Below, in pieces: positions 1 through 7,175 of a stretch of 32,192 nucleotides of DNA. The DNA lies in NCBI GenBank assembly GCA_003249025.1, contig QBMH01000018.1, positions 7,072 to 39,263 on the forward strand, in the 5' to 3' direction. Position 1 is the stretch's first letter. Each line of letters begins with the position of its first letter. The notes beneath the pieces are model-generated. The model saw only the letters and a program-made list of their open reading frames with translations. It did no database searches and was not told the DNA's origin. A program made the position numbers and the translations under genes. The stretch is from Leptolyngbya sp. Its GTDB lineage: Bacteria; Cyanobacteriota; Cyanobacteriia; Leptolyngbyales; Leptolyngbyaceae.

Positions 1-149
1 GCCAACAGCAACGCCGCCGCCGCGCCAAAAAACACGGGACGAGGAGATTTGGAACCACTGCTGAGCGCGATCGCCGCCAGTTGGCTCTTATCTCCCAGTT
101 CCGAGATAAATACGGTAATAAACGTCAGTCCTAAAAGATGCCAGTCCAT
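1..149 (-). CDS. GDT1/UPF0016 family transporter half (partial, cut by window edge)
   Basis: Reading leftwards from an ATG at 147-149 gives about 49 residues before the window edge. The signature E-L-G-D-K-S-Q lies in the first predicted membrane helix, and a second hydrophobic stretch rich in Ala and Leu follows. The E-x-G-D-[KR]-[ST] motif defines the GDT1/TMEM165 family of cation transporters. Cyanobacterial members include the thylakoid manganese exporter Mnx. The C-terminal part lies outside the window. It is the downstream member of a tandem pair with the gene at 199-636, 49 bp apart and in the same orientation. Each gene carries one copy of the motif, so a heteromeric transporter is likely. 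Transport of Mn or Ca is inferred from the family, not shown here. Confidence 0.8.
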   Translation of the reverse strand, partial: MDWHLLGLTFITVFISELGDKSQLAAIALSSGSKSPRPVFFGAAAALLL

Positions 150-198
150 AGATTCATCAGTGCCGCTTTACGATTGTCTACTCTTCCCTCTTCCCTGC

Positions 199-636
199 CT
201 ACATCTGCGCCACATCCCACACCAGCCACGCTGAGATTAGCGCCAGCATCACGCCAGCCGCAACATCTAAGGTGCGCGGCGAGAGGCGACTGGAGAGCCA
301 TTGCCCCACCCAAACCCCGATCAGCGTTGTTAGAACTAGAGCCGTTCCCGCCCCCGCAAAAATCACCCAGGGCTTATGAAACTCAGCGCTCATTAGCAAG
401 GTAGACATTTGAGTTTTGTCGCCCAGTTCTGACAAAAAGATAGTGACAAAGGTAGAGGTGAAGACCTTCCAGGTGGAAATCGGAGGCTTAGCGGGAGACG
501 TTTCAGATGAAGGTGCGATCGCGCTTCGCACGACGTTGCTTGCTTCTCGCAGGGAATAGTCGTTCGCCTGTGCTTCTACCACAATCCCAATATTAGACAG
601 TGTGCTATCTGGCTGATCTGGCTCAAGTTCCAGCAT
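199..636 (-). CDS. GDT1/UPF0016 family transporter half
   Basis: A protein of about 145 residues whose C-terminal 90 match one half of a GDT1-type transporter. It has a helix with F-L-S-E-L-G-D-K-T-Q, then two further hydrophobic segments (F-A-G-A-G-T-A-L-V-L and V-M-L-A-L-I-S-A-W-L-V). The first 55 residues are polar and poorly conserved. I chose the ATG at 634-636. A TTG at 691-693 would add 19 residues but has no better ribosome site. Family members exchange Mn2+ or Ca2+ across membranes; in cyanobacteria Mnx exports Mn from cytoplasm to thylakoid lumen. The downstream neighbour (1-149) supplies the second motif copy, so both together could build the six-helix unit that many relatives encode as one chain. 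The start is uncertain; the family call is firm. Confidence 0.82.
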   Translation of the reverse strand: MLELEPDQPDSTLSNIGIVVEAQANDYSLREASNVVRSAIAPSSETSPAKPPISTWKVFTSTFVTIFLSELGDKTQMSTLLMSAEFHKPWVIFAGAGTALVLTTLIGVWVGQWLSSRLSPRTLDVAAGVMLALISAWLVWDVAQM

Positions 637-830
637 CTTTATATCTGATACTGGCAAGTTTGAAATTGACAGATTACTTTCCACAGGATTCAATCAAAAT
701 TGCTTTCATTTTCTTTTCACTATCTAGTATGGTCAACTCTCTCCAAAAGTGCAACGAGTTGATGGTGGAACATCTGGAAAGTTGCTGAAGTGACAGCTAG
801 GATAGTGCCATCCAATTTAGGAGAGCAACA

Positions 831-1124
831 ATGCAACCCCTGCGACAAGGCGACGTGATTTTAGTGCCCACAGGTCAAGCAACTGGAGTCAAACTACCCC
901 ACCTAACTTTGGCAGAAGGTGAAGTCACCGGACACCGCCACCGCATCAGTGAAGGCAAGGCGGAACTCTATGAACGAGATAGCACCCTATATTTGAAGGT
1001 GCTGTCACCTACCGCTCTGCTAACTCATGAGGAACATAAACCTATTTCCATCCCTCAAGGCAATTGGATAATTCGCATCCAGCGCGAGTATGAACCCGAA
1101 GGATGGCACTATGTCGCAGATTGA
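831..1124 (+). CDS. Small conserved protein, probable partner of the LRR-DUF6745 protein
   Basis: A soluble 97-residue protein with no signal peptide or membrane segment. An AGGAGAG ribosome site at 819-825 precedes the ATG. The middle carries G-H-R-H-R-I, and the second half has L-T-H-E-E-H-K-P-I followed by R-E-Y near the C-terminus. The histidines and acidic residues could bind a metal, but this is only a guess. I recall similar short proteins encoded next to DUF6745 proteins in other bacteria, which fits the next gene. The reading frame overlaps that gene by 14 bp, so the two are probably translationally coupled. No catalytic function can be assigned. Confidence 0.75.
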   Translation: MQPLRQGDVILVPTGQATGVKLPHLTLAEGEVTGHRHRISEGKAELYERDSTLYLKVLSPTALLTHEEHKPISIPQGNWIIRIQREYEPEGWHYVAD

Positions 1125-2076
1125 AGAAATTCGCCAGCAGATTTTAAACTCTTTAGGTTCAACCAGCCTTGATTTGAGCGATAAAAGACTAACGGAATTG
1201 CCAGCCGAAATTGGGCTTCTGGAAAATTTGCGGTCACTCAAGCTATTCAGAAACCGACTAACGGAACTGCCAGCCGAAATTGGTCAACTTCAAAACTTAC
1301 AATCTCTCTATCTGTACCAAAACCAACTGACGGCACTGCCAGCCGAAATTGGTCAACTACAAAACTTGCGAACTATCCGTCTGTGCGGCAATCAACTCAC
1401 AGCACTGCCAGCCGAAATCGGTCAACTTCAAAACTTGCAATTTCTCAGTCTGAGCGGCAACCAACTCACGGCACTACCAGCCGAAATTAGGCAACTTGAA
1501 CAGTTGCTAAATCTCTGTGTGGACGAAAATCAACTCACAGCACTGCCAGCCGAAATTGGTCAACTACAAAACTTGCACACTATCTGTCTGTGCAGCAATC
1601 AACTCACAGCACTGCCAGCCGAAATTGGTCAACTACAAAACTTACAATCTCTCAATCTAAGCAACAATCCCATTCCAGATCTATCAGCGCTAGCTGAGCA
1701 TCCCAATCCAAAGCTCACAGTTTATCTTTTTAATGGTTACCTTCCTCGCCGATACTGGATGCACCTGAGTCAGTGGCGGGCGGAATGGCTGCTAACCGAA
1801 CGCAATGCTGAAGTTCGCAAGTTGTTAATTCGGCAGATTGGCTACGATCGCATTTGCCAAGAACTCCAGGCGATCAAACTCGACTCTTGGCGTGAGTATA
1901 CCCTGCTCAAGATTGATGCTGATGTGGATATTGAACCCATCTATCTTCTGAAAATGACCTGTCCCAGCACCGGACATATTCACGCTCTACGAGTGCCCCC
2001 CGGCACCTCTGCCCGTAAAGCAATCCGCTGGACAAACTGGGATGTTGACCCCGAAACCTTTGCGGCAGAAACGTAA
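1111..2076 (+). CDS. Leucine-rich-repeat protein with DUF6745-like C-terminal region
   Basis: 321 residues from the ATG at 1111, which has AAGGA seven bases upstream. An ATG at 1090 is less well placed. Residues 27-187 are seven 23-residue leucine-rich repeats of the bacterial type, each with L-T-x-L-P-A-E-I-x-x-L. Residues from about 188 form a different domain with the pattern W-R-E-Y-T-L-L, then I-Y-L-L-K-M-x-C-P-S-T-G, then L-R-V-P-P-G-T, then A-I-R-W-T-N-W. This resembles the C-terminal part of DUF6745 proteins. LRRs usually bind proteins. The upstream small gene overlaps it, so they probably act together. There is no secretion signal, so a cytoplasmic role is likely. LRR identity is certain; the DUF6745 match is from recall. 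Confidence 0.85.
   Translation: MSQIEEIRQQILNSLGSTSLDLSDKRLTELPAEIGLLENLRSLKLFRNRLTELPAEIGQLQNLQSLYLYQNQLTALPAEIGQLQNLRTIRLCGNQLTALPAEIGQLQNLQFLSLSGNQLTALPAEIRQLEQLLNLCVDENQLTALPAEIGQLQNLHTICLCSNQLTALPAEIGQLQNLQSLNLSNNPIPDLSALAEHPNPKLTVYLFNGYLPRRYWMHLSQWRAEWLLTERNAEVRKLLIRQIGYDRICQELQAIKLDSWREYTLLKIDADVDIEPIYLLKMTCPSTGHIHALRVPPGTSARKAIRWTNWDVDPETFAAET
1189..1671 (+). repeat. Seven tandem 69-bp repeats encoding LRR units
   Basis: Seven head-to-tail units of exactly 69 bp encode the LRR domain. Units 2, 3, 4, 6 and 7 are nearly identical in DNA over the part coding L-P-A-E-I-G-Q-L-Q-N-L. Unit 5 has diverged most (I-R-Q-L-E-Q-L). The close DNA match, beyond what protein constraint needs, suggests recent copying or gene conversion, so copy number may vary between strains. 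Confidence 0.92.
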
Positions 2077-2081
2077 CATCC

Positions 2082-2309
2082 TCATTCCATGTACTCACGA
2101 AAATCTTCTAGGGGTTCGTCAAAGTCGTCCGCCATCCAAATTAAGCCCTTCGCACTGCCAAACTGAGGACGTGGCTTTGTTTCCAGAACGGGCACTAGCT
2201 TGATAATTGGCTGATTTTCTCGCGTAATCACTACTTCCTCGCCGGAAATTGCGACTTCAATCCAGGCGGCTAATTCTTTCGATGCATCGGTGATATCGAT
2301 CTGGTGCAT
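2082..2309 (-). CDS. Phd/YefM-type antitoxin, no toxin adjacent
   Basis: A 75-residue protein with the N-terminal fold of the Phd/YefM antitoxin family: start M-H-Q-I-D-I-T-D-A, then G-E-E-V-V-I-T-R-E-N-Q-P-I-I-K-L. The acidic tail (F-D-E-P-L-E-D-F-R) is typical of cyanobacterial antitoxins paired with PIN-domain VapC toxins. AGGAGG precedes the ATG. In a complete module the N-terminal half binds the operator and the tail blocks the toxin. Downstream lies only the convergent LRR gene, 5 bp away. Upstream is the 3' end of the amidohydrolase. No PIN or RelE-like reading frame lies beside it, so it is either an orphan or acts with a toxin elsewhere. Confidence 0.85.
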   Translation of the reverse strand: MHQIDITDASKELAAWIEVAISGEEVVITRENQPIIKLVPVLETKPRPQFGSAKGLIWMADDFDEPLEDFREYME

Positions 2310-2370
2310 AGTTGTTGCCCTCCTATTGCGGTTGTATTCATCCTAATTCTGAACCAGCGTCAATGGAGAG

Positions 2371-3774
2371 TTAGTCCAGGTTCATGATGGTGCGGTAGTG
2401 GGGTTCTATGGTGTGGATGGTGCGGAAATTGGTAGGAGATTGCTGGTCGCGAGTTTGGCGCAATGCCTGTCGCAGTTCCTCAATATCCAGGGTCAGCAAC
2501 TTGCCCTTTGCCACGATCGCCCGTCCCTTGACCCAAACGCTATCCACCACCTGATTGGGTCTGCCATAAACCAACAGTTGCACCGGGTCAGTGCGGGGCA
2601 GCATGGAAAGATTTTCCAGATCATAGAGTACAAAATCGGCATCTTTTCCGACCGTCAACGATCCGGTTTGGGCTGCGAGATTTACGCCTGTTGCGCCGCC
2701 CATTGCTGCCATGGCGATCGCTTGTCGCGGAGTGATCCAGTGGGTATAGTCACGATCTGTGAGATTGTGCAAAATCGTGCCCAGTTTGATCGCTTCCAGC
2801 AGATCTTGTCCATCATTGCTGGCGGCTCCATCACAGCCAAAGGCAACGTTCACGCCTGCTGCAATGCATTTGAGGATGGGCGCAATGCCACTGCCCAAGC
2901 GCAGATTGCTGAGGGGATTATGCACCACGGTAGATTTCGTGTCTGCCAAAATTTCTAGGTCGGCATCTTCTAACCAGACGCTATGAGCTAATGTAGTGCG
3001 GTGATCCAGAAAACCCAGGTTTTGCAGGTGTTTGACCGCGCTGATGCCATAGCGTTCTTGTGCCAGCATAAACTGGGCTTTGGTTTCCAATAAATGGGTG
3101 TGGCGACAGAGATTATGGCGATCGCTCAACTCCGCACACCTCACCAGCAATTCATCGGAGCAGCGATGAAACCCCGTCGGTCCCACGCCGATGTAAATGC
3201 CTGCCTCTGGCTCGTGGAACTGGGTGATAATCGCCGCCATCCATGCCAAGATCTCTGGGGCTGCTTGGGGATAGGGTTTGTGGGTGAGCGATCGCCTCCC
3301 TTGGGGTAACCCCGCCACAAACGGCAGATCCATAATCAGTGGGGCAATCACCGCCCGGATGCCCACGGTTTTGTAGGCTTGAACCGCTGCCGCGATCGCC
3401 TCCATCTCGTGACCCAGGGGCAAAAATAGGTGATCCAAGACGCAGGTGCCGCCCGACAGCACCGTATCCACCGCCGTGCTGACTGCGCCCCAATAAATCT
3501 GCTCGATTTCCGATGCGCTCGTGTCAAACCCATCCGCCAGCCACAATTCCAGCGGTAATGGGGGAATCAAACCCCGCTGCCACGCTTGGGAAGAATGGGT
3601 GTGCCCATTCAAAAAACCGGGTAAAAGCAGCTTGCTGGCAGCGTTTACCTCAATCCCTGTTCCCGGCAAATTGGGGGCGATCGCTACGATTTTTCCCGCC
3701 GAAATCTGAATATCTGTGGTGGTATATCCATCCTCAACCGGAATTAGCGCCCCTCGAATCAGAGTATCGCTCAC
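2371..3774 (-). CDS. ATZ/TRZ-family metal-dependent amidohydrolase (aminohydrolase/deaminase)
   Basis: 467 residues of the amidohydrolase superfamily, in the chlorohydrolase/deaminase branch that includes TrzA, AtzA, guanine deaminase and S-adenosylhomocysteine deaminase. Visible metal ligands are H58-T-H60 in G-H-T-H-S, H227 in H-T-H-L-L-E, H264 in L-A-H-S-V-W and D315 in C-D-G-A-A-S-N-D. Such enzymes hydrolyse C-N or C-Cl bonds on heterocycles using Zn or Fe. The start is GTG at 3774, and the sequence GTGA joins it to the stop of the Rieske gene with a 4-bp overlap, so the two are translated together. The substrate is unknown. A deaminase acting after oxidation by the Rieske enzyme is my inference. 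The protein is cytoplasmic, with no signal peptide. Confidence 0.88.
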   Translation of the reverse strand: MSDTLIRGALIPVEDGYTTTDIQISAGKIVAIAPNLPGTGIEVNAASKLLLPGFLNGHTHSSQAWQRGLIPPLPLELWLADGFDTSASEIEQIYWGAVSTAVDTVLSGGTCVLDHLFLPLGHEMEAIAAAVQAYKTVGIRAVIAPLIMDLPFVAGLPQGRRSLTHKPYPQAAPEILAWMAAIITQFHEPEAGIYIGVGPTGFHRCSDELLVRCAELSDRHNLCRHTHLLETKAQFMLAQERYGISAVKHLQNLGFLDHRTTLAHSVWLEDADLEILADTKSTVVHNPLSNLRLGSGIAPILKCIAAGVNVAFGCDGAASNDGQDLLEAIKLGTILHNLTDRDYTHWITPRQAIAMAAMGGATGVNLAAQTGSLTVGKDADFVLYDLENLSMLPRTDPVQLLVYGRPNQVVDSVWVKGRAIVAKGKLLTLDIEELRQALRQTRDQQSPTNFRTIHTIEPHYRTIMNLD

Positions 3775-4799
3775 AATGCCCCTTCTATCCGGCGCTGTTC
3801 CACTTCGCCATGTTCCTTTAACAACGCCGCAAGCCGATGGCGCATCAAAATTCCGGGTTTATCGGTCGCCATATGCTGTTCTTCTTGCAAGCTCAGCGGC
3901 GCGTCATAATCGGTGGTTTCCAACACATCCCGGTCTTCTTGGGTCACTTGGCGATCGAAGCCAATCACATCCGCCGCTTTTGCTTCTGCCTCGGTGTCGT
4001 TGCGAAAGCAAAATTGCACCAACTGAGAGGTGCGATCGTCAATTGGCGTTGCTGCCGAAAAAATCAGGTGAATCAAACCATTGGGATAGGTGATTTTGAG
4101 CGTCCGTGAAAAGGGCAGATACCAGCGGCGTTCATTGCTGCGAATGGTTTTGTCCTCGGCAATACCCAGGTTTTTCTTTTGCAATTCAGGATTCAATACC
4201 TTCACCCAATTCTTCATTACAAAACCATCTTCGGTTTCATTAATTTCGTCAATCGGCGGCGGCACCGGATTTTTAATATCGCCCCAGGACGACGCATGAA
4301 CAAAATTGCCATGGGCACTGTCAAACGAGTTTTCCATAATCCGTAACCCGCTGACGTTCCAGGTTTCGTAAAACTCCTGAATCTGGCGAAAGCCAGCATC
4401 CGCCGCTTCGGGAATGGCAGGAATGTCTTTCAACGGCTCAGCAAGACAGACCCAAAGATAGCCGTAGCGTTCTTGGCAGCGATAGGCAGGAATTTGGTAA
4501 GTGCGGGGAATTGCCTGATCCTCAGTGAATTGGGGCACGTTGACGCAGGTGCCGCAGGCATTGTAAGACCAGCCGTGGTAGGGACAGCGAATGTTGCCAT
4601 CGATCACCACGCCTTTAGAGAGTCGGGCAGAGCGATGACAGCAGCGATCGCTGGCTGCCGCTGGGTTTCCGTCTCTATCTCGCCATAAGACGATCGGTTG
4701 CCCCAACAAGGTAAAGGCGTGAGGACTTTCGGTAAGCGATGCGATCGGCAAAACGGGATACCAAAAGCGCTGCAAAATAGGCTGTTGAGTAATCAGCAT
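3771..4799 (-). CDS. Rieske [2Fe-2S] mononuclear iron oxygenase
   Basis: 342 residues. The N-terminal Rieske domain has C53-x-H55 and C72-x-x-H75 as cluster ligands. The catalytic domain has the iron motif D160-x2-H163-x4-H168. The C-terminal half resembles the VanA / phthalate oxygenase / PaO-like alpha subunits. Such enzymes use a reductase to hydroxylate or O/N-demethylate a substrate. No ferredoxin reductase gene is nearby, so electrons probably come from photosynthetic or cellular ferredoxin. It is the first gene of a two-gene operon with the amidohydrolase (4-bp overlap). N-demethylation followed by deamination of a purine- or pterin-like ring is one possible pathway, but this is inference. 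There is no C-terminal membrane anchor. Confidence 0.88.
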   Translation of the reverse strand: MLITQQPILQRFWYPVLPIASLTESPHAFTLLGQPIVLWRDRDGNPAAASDRCCHRSARLSKGVVIDGNIRCPYHGWSYNACGTCVNVPQFTEDQAIPRTYQIPAYRCQERYGYLWVCLAEPLKDIPAIPEAADAGFRQIQEFYETWNVSGLRIMENSFDSAHGNFVHASSWGDIKNPVPPPIDEINETEDGFVMKNWVKVLNPELQKKNLGIAEDKTIRSNERRWYLPFSRTLKITYPNGLIHLIFSAATPIDDRTSQLVQFCFRNDTEAEAKAADVIGFDRQVTQEDRDVLETTDYDAPLSLQEEQHMATDKPGILMRHRLAALLKEHGEVEQRRIEGAL

Positions 4800-4896
4800 A
4801 AGAACACTGTTAATTTTGAGATGCAGCCATCATCTGCGGTTTGAGAAAAACGTTTTGTATCGATATTTAGATTTTTGAGAAATCAAGTACTGTTGC

Positions 4897-5250
4897 CTAA
4901 ATGCCGATCGCTCGATCAAAGCGCAGCATTTCCAGACTGCGATCGCCATATACGCCCTCAATTTGCTGGCGACAACAATCAATCGCAAAGTCATTCAATT
5001 CTTCCGGTTCAATCCCATATAAATCCTGAAACACCGTTGATTCCACCCGACAAAAGCGAGGGCGATCGCGGTACACCCGGCATTCTCGATTTTCCTGATC
5101 AAAATTGATGCACCAGCCATCTTCCCCGACTAGGCTGAAGTACACAGTCAATTCCTCAGTCGTCAGATAATCTGCTAGTTCCGGGCGATCGCTGGGATCG
5201 AGATTGCAGCAGGCCCCACACTGTTTTACACATTGCCAAGTCGCCATCAT
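4897..5250 (-). CDS. YkgJ-family cysteine cluster protein
   Basis: 117 residues. The N-terminus C-V-K-Q-C-G-A-C-C supplies four cysteines. Further cysteines occur at W-C-I-N-F, E-C-R-V-Y, R-F-C-R-V and D-C-C-R-Q. This spacing is the signature of the YkgJ / Fe-S cluster assembly scaffold-like family (proposed zinc or iron chelation), whose exact role is unknown. Two adjacent ATGs (5250 and 5247) are possible starts; AAGG a few bases upstream fits the second slightly better. It stands alone between the Rieske gene and psb30, with which it is divergent. Confidence 0.85.
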   Translation of the reverse strand: MMATWQCVKQCGACCNLDPSDRPELADYLTTEELTVYFSLVGEDGWCINFDQENRECRVYRDRPRFCRVESTVFQDLYGIEPEELNDFAIDCCRQQIEGVYGDRSLEMLRFDRAIGI

Positions 5251-5376
5251 TCAGCCTTTTTATACTTTTGTTAACTTTCTGAGGAGTGCCCCAATCGCCA
5301 GAATAAGATAAATAACTGTTACAGCAACTTATACGATAACTTGGTGAGTCAGCAGTGGCTCAGCTTGGGAGGAATC

Positions 5377-5508
5377 ATGGGGTTTGTTACTGATATTGTA
5401 GGCGGCGTTAATTGGGAAGCGATCATTCAGTTGGCGATGATTGCAGCAATTATGATTTCCGGACCAGTCGTTATCTTCCTGCTAGCTGCACAGGGTGGCG
5501 ATCTGTAA
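5377..5508 (+). CDS. psb30: Photosystem II protein Psb30 (Ycf12)
   Basis: A 43-residue protein with one membrane helix and the hallmark end G-P-V-V-I-F-L-L-A-A-Q-G-G-D-L. Psb30/Ycf12 is a single-helix subunit at the edge of the photosystem II core near cytochrome b559 and PsbJ, and helps stabilise the complex. The helix runs from about residue 14 to 38, after the N-terminal W-E-A-I-I-Q-L. GGGAGGA at 5367-5373 lies three bases before the ATG. The gene is monocistronic: it is divergent from the YkgJ gene and followed 40 bp later by an intrinsic terminator. Length matches the family. The call is secure in spite of the small size. Confidence 0.93.
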   Translation: MGFVTDIVGGVNWEAIIQLAMIAAIMISGPVVIFLLAAQGGDL

Positions 5509-5548
5509 CGGTCAAAGATTTTTTACGAGTATTGAGAGAGTAGCAAGG

Positions 5549-5577
5549 AGTTCGGCGCAAGTCGGACTTTTTTTTTT
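5549..5577 (+). terminator. Rho-independent terminator of psb30
   Basis: Arms AGTTCGGC (5549-5556) and GTCGGACT (5561-5568) pair over eight base pairs, two of them G-U, around a GCAA tetraloop, and ten T residues (5568-5577) follow. This is a well-formed intrinsic terminator 40 bp after the psb30 stop, and insulates fmt. Confidence 0.88.
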
Positions 5578-5660
5578 GCGAAACTGAGAATGAGTATGAT
5601 GGCAACTCTAAATCCCTATTGTGCTTAGTCGCCTGCCAAGCAAAGATTGAGTTCTGAGTT

Positions 5661-5695
5661 CGCCATCCGCCATTCGCCATTCGCCATCCGCCATT
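5661..5695 (+). repeat. Heptanucleotide array, five units of CGCCAT[T/C]
   Basis: Five perfect-length 7-bp units alternate between CGCCATC and CGCCATT just upstream of fmt. It resembles the short tandemly repeated repetitive (STRR) sequences known from filamentous cyanobacteria. It ends nine bases before the fmt ATG. Confidence 0.9.
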
Positions 5696-5704
5696 CTTAG
5701 ACTC

Positions 5705-6718
5705 ATGAAAATTGTTTTCTTTGGAACACCAGAATTTGCAGTACCAAGTCTGGAGCGCTTATTGGCGTATCCCGATTTTGATGTGGTTGCGGTGGTGACG
5801 CAGCCCGATAAGCGGCGAGGGCGGGGAAATCAGTTGATCCCGTCGCCGATAAAAGCATTGGCAGAACAGCATGGATTGTCAGTTTGGCAGCCCCGCAGCA
5901 TCAAGAAGGATCTTGAAACCCTAGAAAAGCTACAGGCAGTGCAAGCGGATGCATTTGTGGTGGTTGCCTATGGACAAATTTTGTCTCAAGTCATTTTGGA
6001 TATGCCGCGTTTAGGCTGCGTGAATGCCCATGGATCGATTTTGCCAAAGTACCGTGGGGCTGCGCCGATTCAGTGGAGCTTATACCACGGAGAAGCGGAA
6101 ACGGGCATTACCACGATGCTGATGGATGCGGGGATGGATACGGGCGCGATGCTGAATATTGGTCGCATTGCGATCGCGCCTCTCACAAACGCCCAGGAAC
6201 TTGCCACTCAGCTATCGCTCGTATCTGCCGATTTGCTAGTTGAGACTCTGTTACAACTTAACCAGGGCACCGCCCAGCCCATTCCCCAAGATTCAACCCA
6301 AGCAACCTACGCGCCCCTGATCAAAAAAGCAGACTATGAACTGGATTGGTCAAAATCCGCGATCGCGCTCCATAACCAAATACGCGGATTTTTCCCAAAT
6401 TGCACCACCCCCTTTCGAGGCGAACCGCTGAAAATAATCGCCACCATCCCGCTTGACTCGACCTATTGGGATGGATTGCCATCCAACCTGCAAGCCAGTT
6501 TAACCAAAGGGCTTGCTGATTTGCTCAATGCAGACAGTGAACCCGGAACCATTGTGGCGATCGCCAAAGGACTCGGCGCGATCGCCCAAACAGGCAATGG
6601 ACAGTTGTTACTCAAAGAAATTCAGCTTCCTGGCAAACGCCCCCAATCAGGCACAGATTTTGCCAACGGCACCCGACTCGCGATCGGCGAAAAAGTGGGA
6701 AGGACAAATGACGAGTGA
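5705..6718 (+). CDS. fmt: Methionyl-tRNA formyltransferase
   Basis: 337 residues, close to the usual length. The enzyme transfers a formyl group from 10-formyltetrahydrofolate to Met-tRNAfMet, for translation initiation. The N-terminal Rossmann domain begins [16 protein letters not shown]. Catalytic residues N107, H109 and D145 are present in N-A-H-G-S-I-L-P and M-D-A-G-M-D-T-G. The C-terminal tRNA-binding domain follows from about residue 205. Its last residues and stop codon lie inside a heptanucleotide array that begins at 6710, so the C-terminus (T-N-D-E) is partly encoded by repeat DNA. No Shine-Dalgarno sequence is visible; the upstream DNA is another heptad array. There is no def gene next to it. 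Confidence 0.97.
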   Translation: MKIVFFGTPEFAVPSLERLLAYPDFDVVAVVTQPDKRRGRGNQLIPSPIKALAEQHGLSVWQPRSIKKDLETLEKLQAVQADAFVVVAYGQILSQVILDMPRLGCVNAHGSILPKYRGAAPIQWSLYHGEAETGITTMLMDAGMDTGAMLNIGRIAIAPLTNAQELATQLSLVSADLLVETLLQLNQGTAQPIPQDSTQATYAPLIKKADYELDWSKSAIALHNQIRGFFPNCTTPFRGEPLKIIATIPLDSTYWDGLPSNLQASLTKGLADLLNADSEPGTIVAIAKGLGAIAQTGNGQLLLKEIQLPGKRPQSGTDFANGTRLAIGEKVGRTNDE

Positions 6719-6793
6719 CGAGTGGCGAGTGACGAAGGGCGAGTGACGAAGGGCGAGTGACGAGTGGCGAAGGGCGAGTGACGAAGGGCGAGT
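6710..6793 (+). repeat. Heptanucleotide array, twelve units (GACGAGT / GGCGAGT / GACGAAG / GGCGAAG)
   Basis: Exactly twelve 7-bp units alternate between four closely related variants over 84 bp. The array starts inside the fmt coding sequence: the fmt TGA at 6716-6718 spans the border of units 1 and 2. STRR-type repeats are known in cyanobacteria; the overlap with a coding end is the notable part. Confidence 0.93.
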
Positions 6794-6860
6794 CACAAGC
6801 GGTAATTGTAAAACTCGAAACTCAAAACCCCCTTACTCCTGATCCCCAAAAACCTATCTT

Positions 6861-6892
6861 TTGAAAAACGATTCCCTGGATTGTGGTATACA
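6861..6892 (+). promoter_or_regulatory. Candidate promoter of desA in a 457-bp gene-free leader
   Basis: TTGAAA at 6861-6866 and TATACA at 6887-6892, the latter preceded by TG-G as an extended -10. The 20-bp gap is long, so the extended -10 may carry the activity. If used, desA has a leader of about 280 nt (to 7175), T-rich, with no recognisable gene. Cold-controlled desaturase mRNAs in cyanobacteria are partly regulated through the 5' region, so the length is of interest. Between 6719 and 7175 I otherwise see only the heptad array. Confidence 0.3.
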
Positions 6893-7175
6893 TGTTAAAG
6901 TTTTGTTGCGCTTTTTTAAGCAAAGTTTTGTGTTGGGTATCCTTTCTCAAGGGTGTGTTTGTGAGTGTGGGCGATCGCGGCTTCAAGGTTCCATTGCTCG
7001 TTTTATCTAAGTCGCTCCCTGTGTTGTTACTGGCTATGATTCCGTAGCTAGTTTTTTTTGTGCAAATTGATATATCACGCTTTTTCGGGATTTGTTGCTG
7101 CTGCGGTTTGCATCGCAACCTAGGTTTCGCCTTTTCTTTGTTCAGGTTTTACTCGTGAGGAGACAGTATTCATTC

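Noticed and set aside
1189-1671. The 69-bp repeats considered as a CRISPR-like or mobile repeat
   Set aside because: There are no spacers; the units are contiguous codons of an LRR domain.
2398-2958. A 186-codon open frame on the plus strand opposite the amidohydrolase
   Set aside because: It is antisense to a gene with complete metal-binding motifs and shows no family pattern of its own.
6822-7118. A 98-codon minus-strand frame in the desA leader
   Set aside because: Composition is low-complexity Lys/Thr/Gln; no ribosome site or family match.
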